Assembly: GCF_000090795.2 (NCBI RefSeq)
Contig: NW_003546243.1
Coordinates: 526,608 to 590,607, forward strand
DNA length: 64,000 nucleotides
Reading direction: 5' to 3'
Source: Amphimedon queenslandica
Lineage: Eukaryota > Porifera > Demospongiae > Haplosclerida > Niphatidae
The notes under the pieces are model-generated. The model saw only the letters and a list, made by a program, of their open reading frames with translations. It did no database searches and was not told where the DNA came from. Shown here piece by piece: positions 32,301-42,017 of the stretch (the first letter of the stretch is position 1; the number at the start of each line of letters is the position of its first letter). A program made the translations under genes and the position numbers.

Positions 32301-34888
32301 GAAAATATAAAAATTTGGAATTTTCTTTTTGCCATTTTTGACAATATACCCTTGACCAGACTTTAGAGCAACTTTAAAATTTGCTGACAAGTATCTAAGC
32401 ACGATGTGGAAAACCCAGCTTCATCATACACTTACTTATATATTATTAATTTCTTTTAGCTTCAAAACACAAGCAAAAGAAACTTCTTGACAGAGTAATG
32501 TTAAATTTGAGACTCACATCATTTATCATTGATGACTTTTTGTTTGTAGAAAGAGAAGTCCATCAAGATAACAGATTTACTAAATACTGAATACGATGTA
32601 CTAGAGAAGCAATATTCAGTATATGCATGGTGAGATTTCATGCCATCAAACATCACTTTTTCTTTCTCTGCACTCTCTAGGAATACTGTCACTGTTGGAA
32701 TATTTTATGGATTGCCTGCATTCCAGTTTGTACTGACTGGAGAGCTGGTACAAGACCATTAAGAAACACATATATATTATAATAATAATTTTTTTACAAT
32801 AGATATTTCGTGCTAGCGGTAATCAAGACACCTGCTATTTTAATTTCAAATGTTCCAGGCCACTTGGAAGTCTTGAGTAAATTATTTTTATTATTTTTAG
32901 TACTTATATTGCCTTGATCTCTCTTATTGTTCATTTCTCATTGTTAGTGCCTTCAATAGTGTATGGAGTAATCTTGGCTATGTTATACTTGGATTGATAT
33001 TCATATTGATAATTGCTATTAAGTGAGTATAATACTAATACTATAAATAGTAACGTTTGTAATATTCTTGTAAAATTTCCGATACATTATACATGTTATT
33101 CCTTATCAGGCATTACAAGGCCAGACAATTGAGACTAAAGCAACCAGATCTATACTTTGTGAGTTTTATGAAGTGTTATAAAAAATTATTATTCAAATTT
33201 TTAGAATTATGGTATTCCACACTTTTTCGGTATCTATTATGCACTTGGTAAGTCTTACCAACAGCATCACCAAAAAATTATCTCTTTCTTTCTCTCAAAT
33301 TTTCTCAGGCATTGCGCTGATTCTTGAAGGATTCATGAGCTCTTGCTATCACATTTGTCCTAGTTTCGAAGATTTTCAATTTGGTAAGAAAAGAGAAGAA
33401 TTTCAGTCATTATGACCATGTGTGCTTTTTCTTGATACATATAGATTCTGCTTTCATGTATATCATAAGTGGCCTATTGATTGTTAAGATATTCCAGACA
33501 AGGCATCCAGACATACACGCAAATGCTTTTGTTGCATTTTTATGCTTTGCCATTGTCATTTTCCTGACTCTAGTTGGCATAGTAAGTGCAGCACTGTTCT
33601 TATTTAAATAAAATAAAATGTCATGCATAATTTTGCATCATTCTTTCTCACTGTCTTTAGCATGAGGACACTATTTTGTACTGGTCAGTGAGGGTGATAC
33701 TAGTCTGTTTAGTTCTCTTTACTATAACTCTAATATGGCTCTCGTTCTACTTCTATCATGACTGGCATATGAGCGACTGGATAGGTAGGTGAAAGTTTAA
33801 TTTTGTATTTATTATTATTATTTGTTGTAGATTGTGGAACTTACAAGGAAATATGGCAATGGTACAAAGGCTGGTGTTTAGTGAGTAACAAATGTGACTC
33901 TTTAAAGCCAAGACATATGGTGTGTAGTAATGTGTGTGTGTGTGTGTGTGTGTAACAAAATAAAGGTGTACATTATCTAACATTGGTTCCTTGTTAATAT
34001 AGGGTCGTTTCACTAAAGTAATTGTAGCTGTTGTTGGGAATTTTGTACTGTAAGCATTATCACTTACTCCTTGGTAGATAGTTTATCATTATGTTTGTGT
34101 TTAGTGGTCTAATTATAATATCAGTCTCACACAAAGAGGTTGCTGTCGTGGTCCTTGCCCTCTTTATAGCTAACTTCCTATTATACACAGCACTCTATCT
34201 TCTCTCTAAGGTAAAAGTCATCATAGCAGATATTGATAGCTTGTTTGTTGCATTCTTTATATAGCTCTGGTTTAAGGAGCCATGGACACTAATGTCGCTA
34301 GTGTCTTTGGTTGCTCTCAGCGTTAGCTGGTTGTTTGGATTCTACTTACTATTGGATGTCACAGCAAGGAGAGAAGTGAGTAGTTTCCTTTCTCTGAATT
34401 TAGCCAGACCATACACACACACACACAAATGAGTTATCACTTTGTACATTAAAATCAACAAATGGTTTCCAGTTTCACACACGCACACACACACACCACT
34501 GGCTCTCAATAATATTCTGCATTAGCATTATAGTCTAATTAATTTCTTTATAGGTGCCACCAGCACAGTCAAGAGAGTTCAACAGAGACTGCATAATTTT
34601 AGATTTCTATGACACTCACGACTTATGGCACTTTGTATCTGCAGTAGCACTTTTCTTTACATTTTTAGTAAGTGCATAGCTACAATGTACATGCACACCA
34701 GCTCATTTTGTGACCTTTTGAAGCATCTGTCAATCACTTAAGGTCAAGTGTTTGTATTTGTGTAAACTATCATTGCCTTATTATACACAATGTGTATTAA
34801 TGCTAAACATTGTTCTATTTCTTAGTTTGTTTTGACGATGGACGATGGACTGCAGACTCAGAAAAGAAACAAGATTAATGTTTTTTAA
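29347..34888 (+). CDS. SID1 transmembrane family protein (SIDT1/SIDT2-like)
   Basis: About 20 exons. Those read with consistent phase begin 29347-29580, 29880-29992, 30090-30236, 30413-30458, 30519-30620, 30842-30928, 31012-31147 and 31444-31540; the coding end is at 34888. Features in order: signal peptide ([12 protein letters not shown]), N-glycosylation-rich luminal domain with [19 protein letters not shown], a first TM ([15 protein letters not shown]), an acidic cytosolic loop, then about ten TM segments. Family hallmarks in the membrane part are [66 protein letters not shown] and DLWHFVSA, ending QKRNKINVF. The Ser, His and Asp positions match the predicted metal-hydrolase-like site of the SIDT/CREST group. 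SID-1 proteins import or traffic dsRNA, and SIDT also handle cholesterol and lipids. A (CT)n tract precedes several acceptors. The exon at 31848-31937 and its donor are the least certain. Confidence 0.92.
32015..32395 (+). repeat. ~185-bp palindrome-cored repeat, two units, in a SIDT intron
   Basis: Two head-to-tail units. The first has the core catgtactgtagtacaggga near 32175, with a G instead of A in the palindrome. The second is degraded after 'caactttctacacaacataaatac'. Sense orientation to the host gene. Confidence 0.85.
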
Positions 34889-35044
34889 ACTATGTAAATA
34901 ATTTCAATGGATTTTTTCTACCTAATATGTTGTAAAGTGTATGCGTCTTTGTCTGAACATGATAATATAAATAGTAGTTATAATAATAATAATAACAAAA
35001 ACAGACACATAATCGTTGCTAAATAAAATATTTAATTTTACTCT

Positions 35045-35956
35045 CTAATACTTTCCGTTGGATATGCTGCCATTGCTTCCCGTGTGTCCGTTGAGCTTTG
35101 ACATGTTAGGTAGAGCCGTGGGTTTGCCATCACCACTGCTTTGTGGCGACTTCTTCTTTCGCAAGTACGTCCAGTAGTAAAAGTTAGCAAAGAGGACAGC
35201 ATAGCTACTGTAGAAGAAGACCGATATACCGACTGTGAACCAATCCATCCTGCACACCTTCCCTAGTGTGACTGCTCGTATTGCCGTGAAATTGAGGAAC
35301 AGACCCACAAACATTTGAGAGAGTTGAAGAGTTGTTATTGCCCTAGCTATCCAGCGTGGCGGATTCCTCCCGCTTGCCTTTGCAGCATAGTACATGTACA
35401 TGATGGCATGGACTGTGTAATTGACAGTCCCGAACCAAACTCCTGTGGATATGGGGTACGCATAGCTATACCAACAATAGATGAAGACAGAGAAGTGGTG
35501 GTACCAGTGGAGGAAGGATAGCTTTGACTTGCGTACGATTATGAAGAATGTGTCAAAAAGCTCAGGGAGCTTGGAGAGGGGGAACAGCCATGCCCATATT
35601 CCCATCTCCCTCGATCCAACAATGTACATCATGTCACAGACTGTGTATTCAAATCCGCCCAATCTTAGCAAGTTTAAGAACCTTGGGTATATCCTCATGC
35701 AGGCATACAAGCTGAATGCAGCTAGGCCAGTGCTCCACATACAGAGTGCATAGCGGAGGGCCCAAGGATGCCGTTTCTCCATGAGAGCTTTTCCACCAAA
35801 GACCAGCCCAACGTAGATGACAGAGAACAGAAAGCATAGCCACCAGTTTTGAGACATCCACGTTAAGCACCGGGTCTCGTCAAACTTGCTCTCTATGATG
35901 GTGAGAGTGTTCCACAGGCCACGAGGATACTGCAGTGCCAGCTGGACCTGCTCCAT
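35045..35956 (-). CDS. Very-long-chain fatty acid elongase, ELOVL3/6-type (intronless)
   Basis: A single exon of 303 residues with about seven hydrophobic segments. Hallmarks are SKLPELFDTFFIIVRK at 128-143, the catalytic histidine box HWYHH at 150-154 followed by WYSY, and NYTVHAIMYMYYAAKASG at 179-196. These fit the ELOVL6/ELOVL3 subgroup rather than ELOVL1/2/4/5/7. The enzyme is the condensing step of fatty-acid elongation in the ER membrane, for saturated and monounsaturated acyl-CoAs. The C terminus is Ser/Gly/Asn-rich and ends NGKY with no classical KKxx signal; a basic patch YLRKKKSP follows the last TM. The start is the first ATG of the long frame. The absence of introns is notable in this intron-rich region and may mean retroposition. 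It is tail-to-tail with the SIDT gene (156 bp apart) and head-to-head with UCP4. Confidence 0.95.
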   Translation of the reverse strand: MEQVQLALQYPRGLWNTLTIIESKFDETRCLTWMSQNWWLCFLFSVIYVGLVFGGKALMEKRHPWALRYALCMWSTGLAAFSLYACMRIYPRFLNLLRLGGFEYTVCDMMYIVGSREMGIWAWLFPLSKLPELFDTFFIIVRKSKLSFLHWYHHFSVFIYCWYSYAYPISTGVWFGTVNYTVHAIMYMYYAAKASGRNPPRWIARAITTLQLSQMFVGLFLNFTAIRAVTLGKVCRMDWFTVGISVFFYSSYAVLFANFYYWTYLRKKKSPQSSGDGKPTALPNMSKLNGHTGSNGSISNGKY

Positions 35957-36289
35957 TTTGTATTAAGCTCAAGGTGTAAATAACAGTAAATTAGCTCTGC
36001 TCAGCCTTTGAGTGAACCGTGTCCTTGTCTTTGCAGAATGCAGGATAACTCAGTAGCCTGTAGAATTGGTTGCTATTGTGCCACACCTTGGTACTATAGC
36101 AGCATCGCGTATCATGTGCTTAAAATGTTGGTCAGGTGATTTCAGGCTACCTGATCTGAGGCCATGTTTACTTCAGTTGTGACCTTTCCTGCAGTACCAA
36201 TATTCATAGCATGCCAAAAATCATAAATTTTTTGTGTATTGATGTCAAAATTAGATGTAATTGATTTTGAGCCACACCCTATTTCAAGC
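35957..36289. promoter_or_regulatory. Divergent promoter region of ELOVL6-like and UCP4
   Basis: Only 333 bp separate the two start codons, which point away from each other, so both 5' UTRs and promoters must lie here or overlap the genes. No TATA box is placed convincingly. The stretch is more GC-balanced than its surroundings. The regulatory role is inferred from position only. Confidence 0.55.
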
Positions 36290-36947
36290 ATGGAGGACTT
36301 CTTGTGGAAATATCTCCTCACCATTATGGCGGCCGGAGTTTCAGAAACAGGTTTGTTCATTGAGGGTCTAAAGGTTTTCTAGCATTAAAACTAGCCAGTC
36401 CATAGCAATTGTACGTAAATCAAACCTCTAGTGTAATGTGTACCAGAGTTACGCAAGGGTAGTAGGGTACACTACAGCAACCAGCCAAATTTATCCTAAT
36501 TATCCAAGCAACCAGCCTTAGAAAAACACCTAGCCTCTAAAAGCAACTAGTATTTTGGCTCTGCGACCTCATTAAAATTAGATTTACAAACAAGAATCTA
36601 ACCTACACTTTGTATAATGTAAAATTGTTTCCATTTCAGTAACGTTTCCTCTTGATTTAACGAAAACAAGATTACAGATACAAGGCGAACTCCAAAAGAC
36701 GACTGCATATAAAGGAATGCTCAGAACGGCTTATGAAATAGGTAAGGCTCTAGTATAATGTGATAGTTTTTTTGCAAAAAAATAGTTGATGGCTAATTAT
36801 GTATCTGTGGAATCATAGCTAAATGAATCAATCTTTTTGTAGTCAGAGGTGAAGGTTTCTTTAAATTATGGAAAGGTCTTCAACCAGCTGTTGTCCGTCA
36901 TGCAGGTAAACTAATTGTTTACTATGATGATGATGATGATGATGATG

Positions 36948-36992
<45 letters not shown>

Positions 36993-39106
36993 TGATTAAT
37001 TTAAAATGATTAATTTTAAATAATTAAGTAGTGTGAAAGACCTTTTTACAAGATACGATATTTTTGCATTGATAACATATTACATTAAGTAGTTTTGCTT
37101 CGTCTTCTTTTGTTCTTTCGTCACAAGTCTTTTTTGCAGTTCCAGCCAGCTTAAAATCATCCTCAGTAAAAGAGACTGGTATTATTCCCTTCTTCATTTC
37201 ATACGAATCGCTGTTATTTTGAAAATTATAAATCGTTTTTTCAATATCATCGCTCTCGTCGTCTTTAATGATAGCCAGTAGCGATATCGACTGGACTATT
37301 CGTGGAAAGTGTTGAGTTGTGTATTCTGTTCTTTTAATACCTTCAGCACAAAATGACATATCATCTGTCAGTGAAGATATCATCGAAAACCTGTACCTCT
37401 CTGGATCAAAAATGCTGCCTTCATCATCGATCAGAGAAGAGGCAAGAACGACAAATATTATCAAGTGTAGTCCTTTTGCGTATCTTGGAACAGTATCTGC
37501 AGCATCTTTTATTATCTCGCGTATATTTATCCTACCTCCACCAACTATTGTTGCAATGTTGAACGAGTAGGTTTTGTTCCCATGTGTGGTTTCACAGTTT
37601 GGTAGTCCGACTGCAAACGAGGCCTTTATGTCTTGTGTTTCGAGTCTCTCTTCCTTCAAGATGTGGTTCACTATCATGCTGCAAGATGAGATGCTCTTAC
37701 ACGTAGGCAGCAAAGGAAGGACTAGTATATTCCGAATCATGTCTTGGCTTATAGTTTGTTTTTTCTGGCGAGTGGCCATACTCCCTGACTCTGAGCTAGC
37801 TCCATTCCCAGCCCCTTCATTTGTCTCTCCTCCAGTGCAGAGCAGTGCTCTTTTGAGTCTTCCAGAGAAGGTGGCCATGATTAATGTGATGATTCTCTCA
37901 CTGATATTGAAAATGAGATTTGTTAGCTAGTTATATTGGCTAGTCGAAGTTGATTTTTGGCTCGAATGCCAAAAGGAAGGAAGCAATGTATAGTAGTACC
38001 GAATGGTCTATTTACAAGCAGACTGGCTTCTTTTACACATTAGAAATGAGCACATGATTAAACACTTATTTGTTATATATTTTTGTTTTGTTTATATTTT
38101 TAGTTTATTCCGGCTGTAGGATGTCCTTTTATGAAATACTAAGAGACTCTGTTTTCAAGAAAGACAGCACCACTGGGAAATTCCCATTATGGTATGAAGA
38201 GAAAATAATTTATCATTGACTTAATGGGCATACATGACATTATAAAAGGAAAGCTATACCAACCGGAATGATTGCTGGAGCTAGTGCACAGTTTCTTGCA
38301 AGCCCAACTGACCTTGTAAAGATCATACTACAAGCTGAAGGAAAGAAAGTACTAGAAGGCAAACCAATAAAGTGAGGGGGTGGAACTTCATTTTGAATTT
38401 ACATTAATTGTATAATTCAGATACAAAGGATCCATTGATGTGCTTCGGATTATACTGAAAGAAGATGGATTCCGTGGACTGTGGAGAGGCTGGATACCAA
38501 ACTGTCAGAGAGCAGCCATAGTCTGCTTAGGAGGTTAGGAGCTATTTACTGCATACAGACAATCCAGCATTGTAGGCATGATGATAAGCTAATAGATTCT
38601 TAATAGATCTTACTACATACGACACTGCTAAGCAGTCTATACTTCGTAACACTAGTTTAAAGGATAATGCTATAACGCATTCTTTATCAAGGTACTCTGA
38701 TGGACATTTTTAAAGAGTTTTAATTGCTTTCTTTTTAGTTTTACTTCAGGGCTAGTGTCAGCTATTTTAGGCACTCCGGCCGACGTCATGAAGACAAGAA
38801 TGATGAACCAGCCATATATAAATGGGCGGGGCACTTTATACTCATCAACATTTGATTGTTTATTGAAAACGGTAATCACTTGAATATGGTTTATTTTTTA
38901 TGATGTGATTATGTAGGTAAAAGCAGAAGGGGTCCCTGCCCTATGGAAAGGTTTTGTGCCAACTTGGTCAAGAATGGTAAGAGAGAGCTAGTTACAAATC
39001 TGTAGCCATTTTCTCACTCATATATGCCATATAGGCACCTTGGTCTTTAACTTTCTGGCTAGTTTATGAAGAGATTAGAGTCATTGCTGGTGTTGGTAAC
39101 TTTTAG
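36290..39106 (+). CDS. SLC25A27: Mitochondrial carrier, uncoupling protein 4-like (SLC25A27)
   Basis: Ten exons (36290-36350, 36640-36741, 36843-36905, 38104-38191, 38249-38371, 38421-38533, 38607-38691, 38739-38871, 38917-38976, 39035-39106) sum to 900 nt, 299 residues. Three mitochondrial-carrier repeats carry the Px[DE]xx[KR] signatures: [22 protein letters not shown] and [17 protein letters not shown]4-specific stretches include [32 protein letters not shown] and [12 protein letters not shown]4 is an inner-membrane carrier linked to proton leak and substrate exchange. The second carrier signature has I-I-L-Q where K/R-V-Q-M is usual. The acceptor before exon 5 (tataaaag) has a weak pyrimidine tract. 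The third intron (36906-38103) hosts an antisense ORF. Confidence 0.95.
37024..37878 (-). CDS. Intronless nested ORF, unknown; faint AIG1/GIMAP GTPase resemblance
   Basis: A 284-residue uninterrupted frame lies antisense inside UCP4 intron 3. There is no signal peptide or TM. The N-terminal 35 residues are Gly/Ser/Thr-rich. A middle segment reads [24 protein letters not shown], recalling the 'EI.K......pgpHafllVl' strand after G3 in AIG1/GIMAP GTPases. The position where a P-loop would fall reads [17 protein letters not shown], with no GxxGxGKS. The C-terminal part is Asp/Glu/Lys-rich and has a Cys-x2-Cys (CYQC). It could be a degenerate GTPase-like retrogene or an unrelated orphan gene. Length and clean frame argue against chance, but expression is unproven. 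(GAT)n/(TTA)n repeats lie just beyond its 3' end. Confidence 0.55.
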   Translation of the reverse strand: MATFSGRLKRALLCTGGETNEGAGNGASSESGSMATRQKKQTISQDMIRNILVLPLLPTCKSISSCSMIVNHILKEERLETQDIKASFAVGLPNCETTHGNKTYSFNIATIVGGGRINIREIIKDAADTVPRYAKGLHLIIFVVLASSLIDDEGSIFDPERYRFSMISSLTDDMSFCAEGIKRTEYTTQHFPRIVQSISLLAIIKDDESDDIEKTIYNFQNNSDSYEMKKGIIPVSFTEDDFKLAGTAKKTCDERTKEDEAKLLNVICYQCKNIVSCKKVFHTT

Positions 39107-39852
39107 TAATTTCAATTATAATGTTATATGTAATATAATTTTATTTATCACATTAAGAATGATTGTTGATAAAATTTGTTTTAGCAATAAAAAGAATTTC
39201 CTATCCTTGGAGTATTAAAATAAACCAATTTCTGAAACATGCCCTGTATAAAACTATAGCCCATGAATTTTTCCAAAAAGTAGCTCCAAAATTACCCCAA
39301 ATTTTTATTACATTTTCTGATACATATTGATGTCCTTATGCTATGTAGAAAGTTTGAGCTGATTCTGACTTCAATTTTTTGAGTTATGATCATTTTAAAA
39401 ATAAGCCAATTCCTGAAAAATACCCTGTACTATAGCCCATGCTTTTTTCAAAAAAAAACGGCTCCAAAATTGCCCCTCATTTTTATTACATATTATGATA
39501 CATATTGATGTTCTTATGCTATGTAGCAAGTTTGAGCCAATTCTGAGAACAAATTCTGAAATTATGAACATTTTTAATGTAAAAAAAGATTTGGGACCTT
39601 TTAAAAAATAGCTCCAAATCATTAATGCCTTTTCTTTTTATACACATTTGCAAATGCATTATGTATGCATAATAACAAGAGTACATAATCTTGATAATAA
39701 TAACAAGAGTCCATTAATGGACTCTTGTGAGGTAATGAGGTGTGGCCCAATTAACTGGAATAGGTGTGGTTTTATAGAAATAGATATTCATCTGATGATT
39801 ATTGTGTTTATACGCTCTGAAGGAAAAGTCGACTGAAAGTCTTAAGTCTGAA
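39107..39852. other. Intergenic space between UCP4 and the first DAPP1-like gene
   Basis: It contains reverse-orientation units of the 185-bp repeat (39190-39640) and then about 200 bp before the DAPP1-like start codon, which must hold its promoter or 5' UTR. No coding sequence was seen. Confidence 0.5.
39190..39640 (-). repeat. ~185-bp repeat family, about two diverged units, reverse orientation
   Basis: The only copy not inside an intron. Reverse-complement landmarks are ccctgtactatagccc near 39424, 'ttttattacat', 'gatacatattgatgt', 'ctatgtag.aagtttgag'. The palindrome is half lost (agccc instead of agtacag), and the same half-loss occurs in the unit at 39240. This suggests a distinct subfamily. 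Confidence 0.8.
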
Positions 39853-41884
39853 ATGGCTAGTTTGTCAAGCAATCCTGAAGGACGACCTACTTCAGTTATC
39901 TCCACAGCATCCTACGCTAGCTCTCCGCCTTTACGGCCCCCGTTAGATGCTTCATACTCAATCCAAACTGGAGATGGAATCAATCCTCACAGACCCTCTG
40001 ACATGGACAGCATACCGTACGAAGGAATAATGTTTTTTTTAGTATAATGCTATGACTTTTACTACATGTAGTATGAGCAGGAAGCCTTCAATGCTTACAA
40101 CTATATTGTGTACAATACCATACTCCATCAACTGCATGTGTAATAGATAGTAGGTATTTGTAGAGCTTTGAATAAACCGTGTAGACTAACTGTTATAATT
40201 CCAGCCGTCTTTTATGGTATAGTCTTACTCATTACAGTTTCTAATGTTAACTTGTATTCTTTTATAAAAAAAAACATCATACAATGAGTTAAGTTGTATA
40301 CATGTATGTGTATGTATGTGCGTGTGTGTGTGTTTATGCAAATAACAATTCAAGTGCACATAGAAGTGTATAATTATATTATCCATTATTTAGGTGGTAT
40401 CATTTCAACATCAGTCGGCATGTAGCTGAGAGTTTACTTATATCAACTGGTGAAGATGGCAGTTATCTTTTAAGAGACAGTAGTGCTAACCCTGGGGAGT
40501 ACAGCCTCTCTGTAAGGTATGTCACCGGTCAATGATGGGAGTAATAGTGTCTGTGTTTAATTTTTTTAATGTTTTATTTGTGTGTGTTTGTGTGTAATTT
40601 GTTTATAAATGAAGAGGTGTTTGTGCATGTGGGAAATCCTGCTATGCAATACATATATGGATCAAATCCCCCAAATCATGTACCAGCTAATTTATCATGA
40701 CTACATCCAGAAAGTATTTATACAGCTAACGTTACTCGTTCCTTATTGCATGGAAACTGATTGTGTCTATGCTTTTGTTCTTATCTTCAATGTTTGTTAT
40801 TTTTATTCTCAGGTCAAAAGATTCGGTCAAACATTTTACTGTTCGCTATGACGGAGAATCATTTACTTTTGGGTTTGGAAAGTTCTCAAACGTGCAAGAC
40901 CTCATTAGTCACTTTGAGAGTAAACCCGTTATCGGAGGAGACTCTGGTTAGTATACAATGACAATAATACACTTAGATAATACTAAATTAGACTATTATT
41001 ATTATTATTATTAATATATAGTACAGTTGTTGCTAGCTAGTGCTTATGCTTATTTTTGATGCAGGTATCTTGACGGTACTAAAGTTCCCTTATCCTCGGA
41101 GTGTGAAGGAGCCCGAGGTGTATGATTCAATCAGAGTGCATGCTGAGGGCGGAGTCACTGAAACAAAGGCCCAACCCACTTTTGCTGTAAGTATCAACAA
41201 GTACTAAAATATTGTCAAGAAACATGTTAATTTAAGTTTGTTTGGACTTTCTTTTGTCACTTACTATTCATCATCATCATTATTATTATTACTATTATTA
41301 ATTTTATTAATTTCATTTTTTATAGATTGCATCTAAAGAAGGATACTTAACTAAACTTGGGCAGCATAGAAAAGTATAATGCTTGTCAATAATTAGTATA
41401 TTTATTATTGTTTTCTATTTTAGAATTGGAAGACTCGGTGGTTTGTCTTATACAAGAACGAATTCAGCTACTACAAAACAAGAGAAGTAAGTCAGCTAGT
41501 GCAGTACTGATGCAATCATTTACGACTTTAAAGGATAAAACTCCAATTCGTGTTATAAATTTAAAGGATGTCTCTATGGTGATGGCAGATAACTCTCAAT
41601 ACAAGAATTATTGTTTCAAGTATTATACTCATATTACAAGCATTGTTTCTTATTGTTAAATCATGTACACTTGCTGTCAGTTGCTGTATGGAAGTTATTG
41701 TGTTGTTTTTTGTATTTTTAGAGTTGTGTCATCATGGCGAACATTTTTCTTGTATGCCACGTCAGCTCAAGAAGCCGAGGACTGGATTAAAATTCTAAGA
41801 TGGAAACTTGTAAGCTCCTTCAGTTTAAAATGTACTAATCTATTCTTCTTTGTATAGGAGAGTTTGTCTGGTACTGAAACATAG
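39853..41884 (+). CDS. DAPP1-like SH2-PH adaptor, copy A
   Basis: Nine exons (39853-40016, 40394-40516, 40813-40946, 41065-41186, 41326-41373, 41424-41486, 41534-41619, 41722-41809, 41858-41884) sum to 855 nt, 284 residues, essentially the length of mammalian DAPP1 (about 280). The SH2 domain starts WYHFNISRH at 56, with phosphotyrosine-binding R82 in SYLLRDS, then [13 protein letters not shown]. The PH domain starts at 182 ([22 protein letters not shown]), with the basic pattern expected for PtdIns(3,4,5)P3/PtdIns(3,4)P2 binding. It ends at ILRWKL plus eight residues (ESLSGTET). DAPP1 is recruited to the plasma membrane after PI3K activation and tyrosine phosphorylated. The N-terminal leader is Ser/Pro-rich. 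The stop at 41882-41884 separates it from copy B. Confidence 0.92.
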
Positions 41885-42017
41885 CGTACTTATTACTATA
41901 AACCAAATATATGTAATTTTTATTTAATTTTTAGTGTGTCAGAAAAGATTATAATAATAAAAATATTATCATTATTTTTAGCCACTCCTACTAAGAATAA
42001 AAATATTATAATACTTA

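Noticed and set aside
37319-37930. Plus-strand ORFs of 83-118 aa inside the UCP4 intron
   Set aside because: They are complements of the longer 284-aa minus-strand frame. Only the latter spans the whole interval with a sensible composition.
41534-41619. Weak acceptor (actttaaag) as evidence of a pseudogene in DAPP1-like A
   Set aside because: Although the pyrimidine tract is poor, the exon keeps frame and PH-domain sequence, and the total length is a multiple of three, so the gene is taken as intact.
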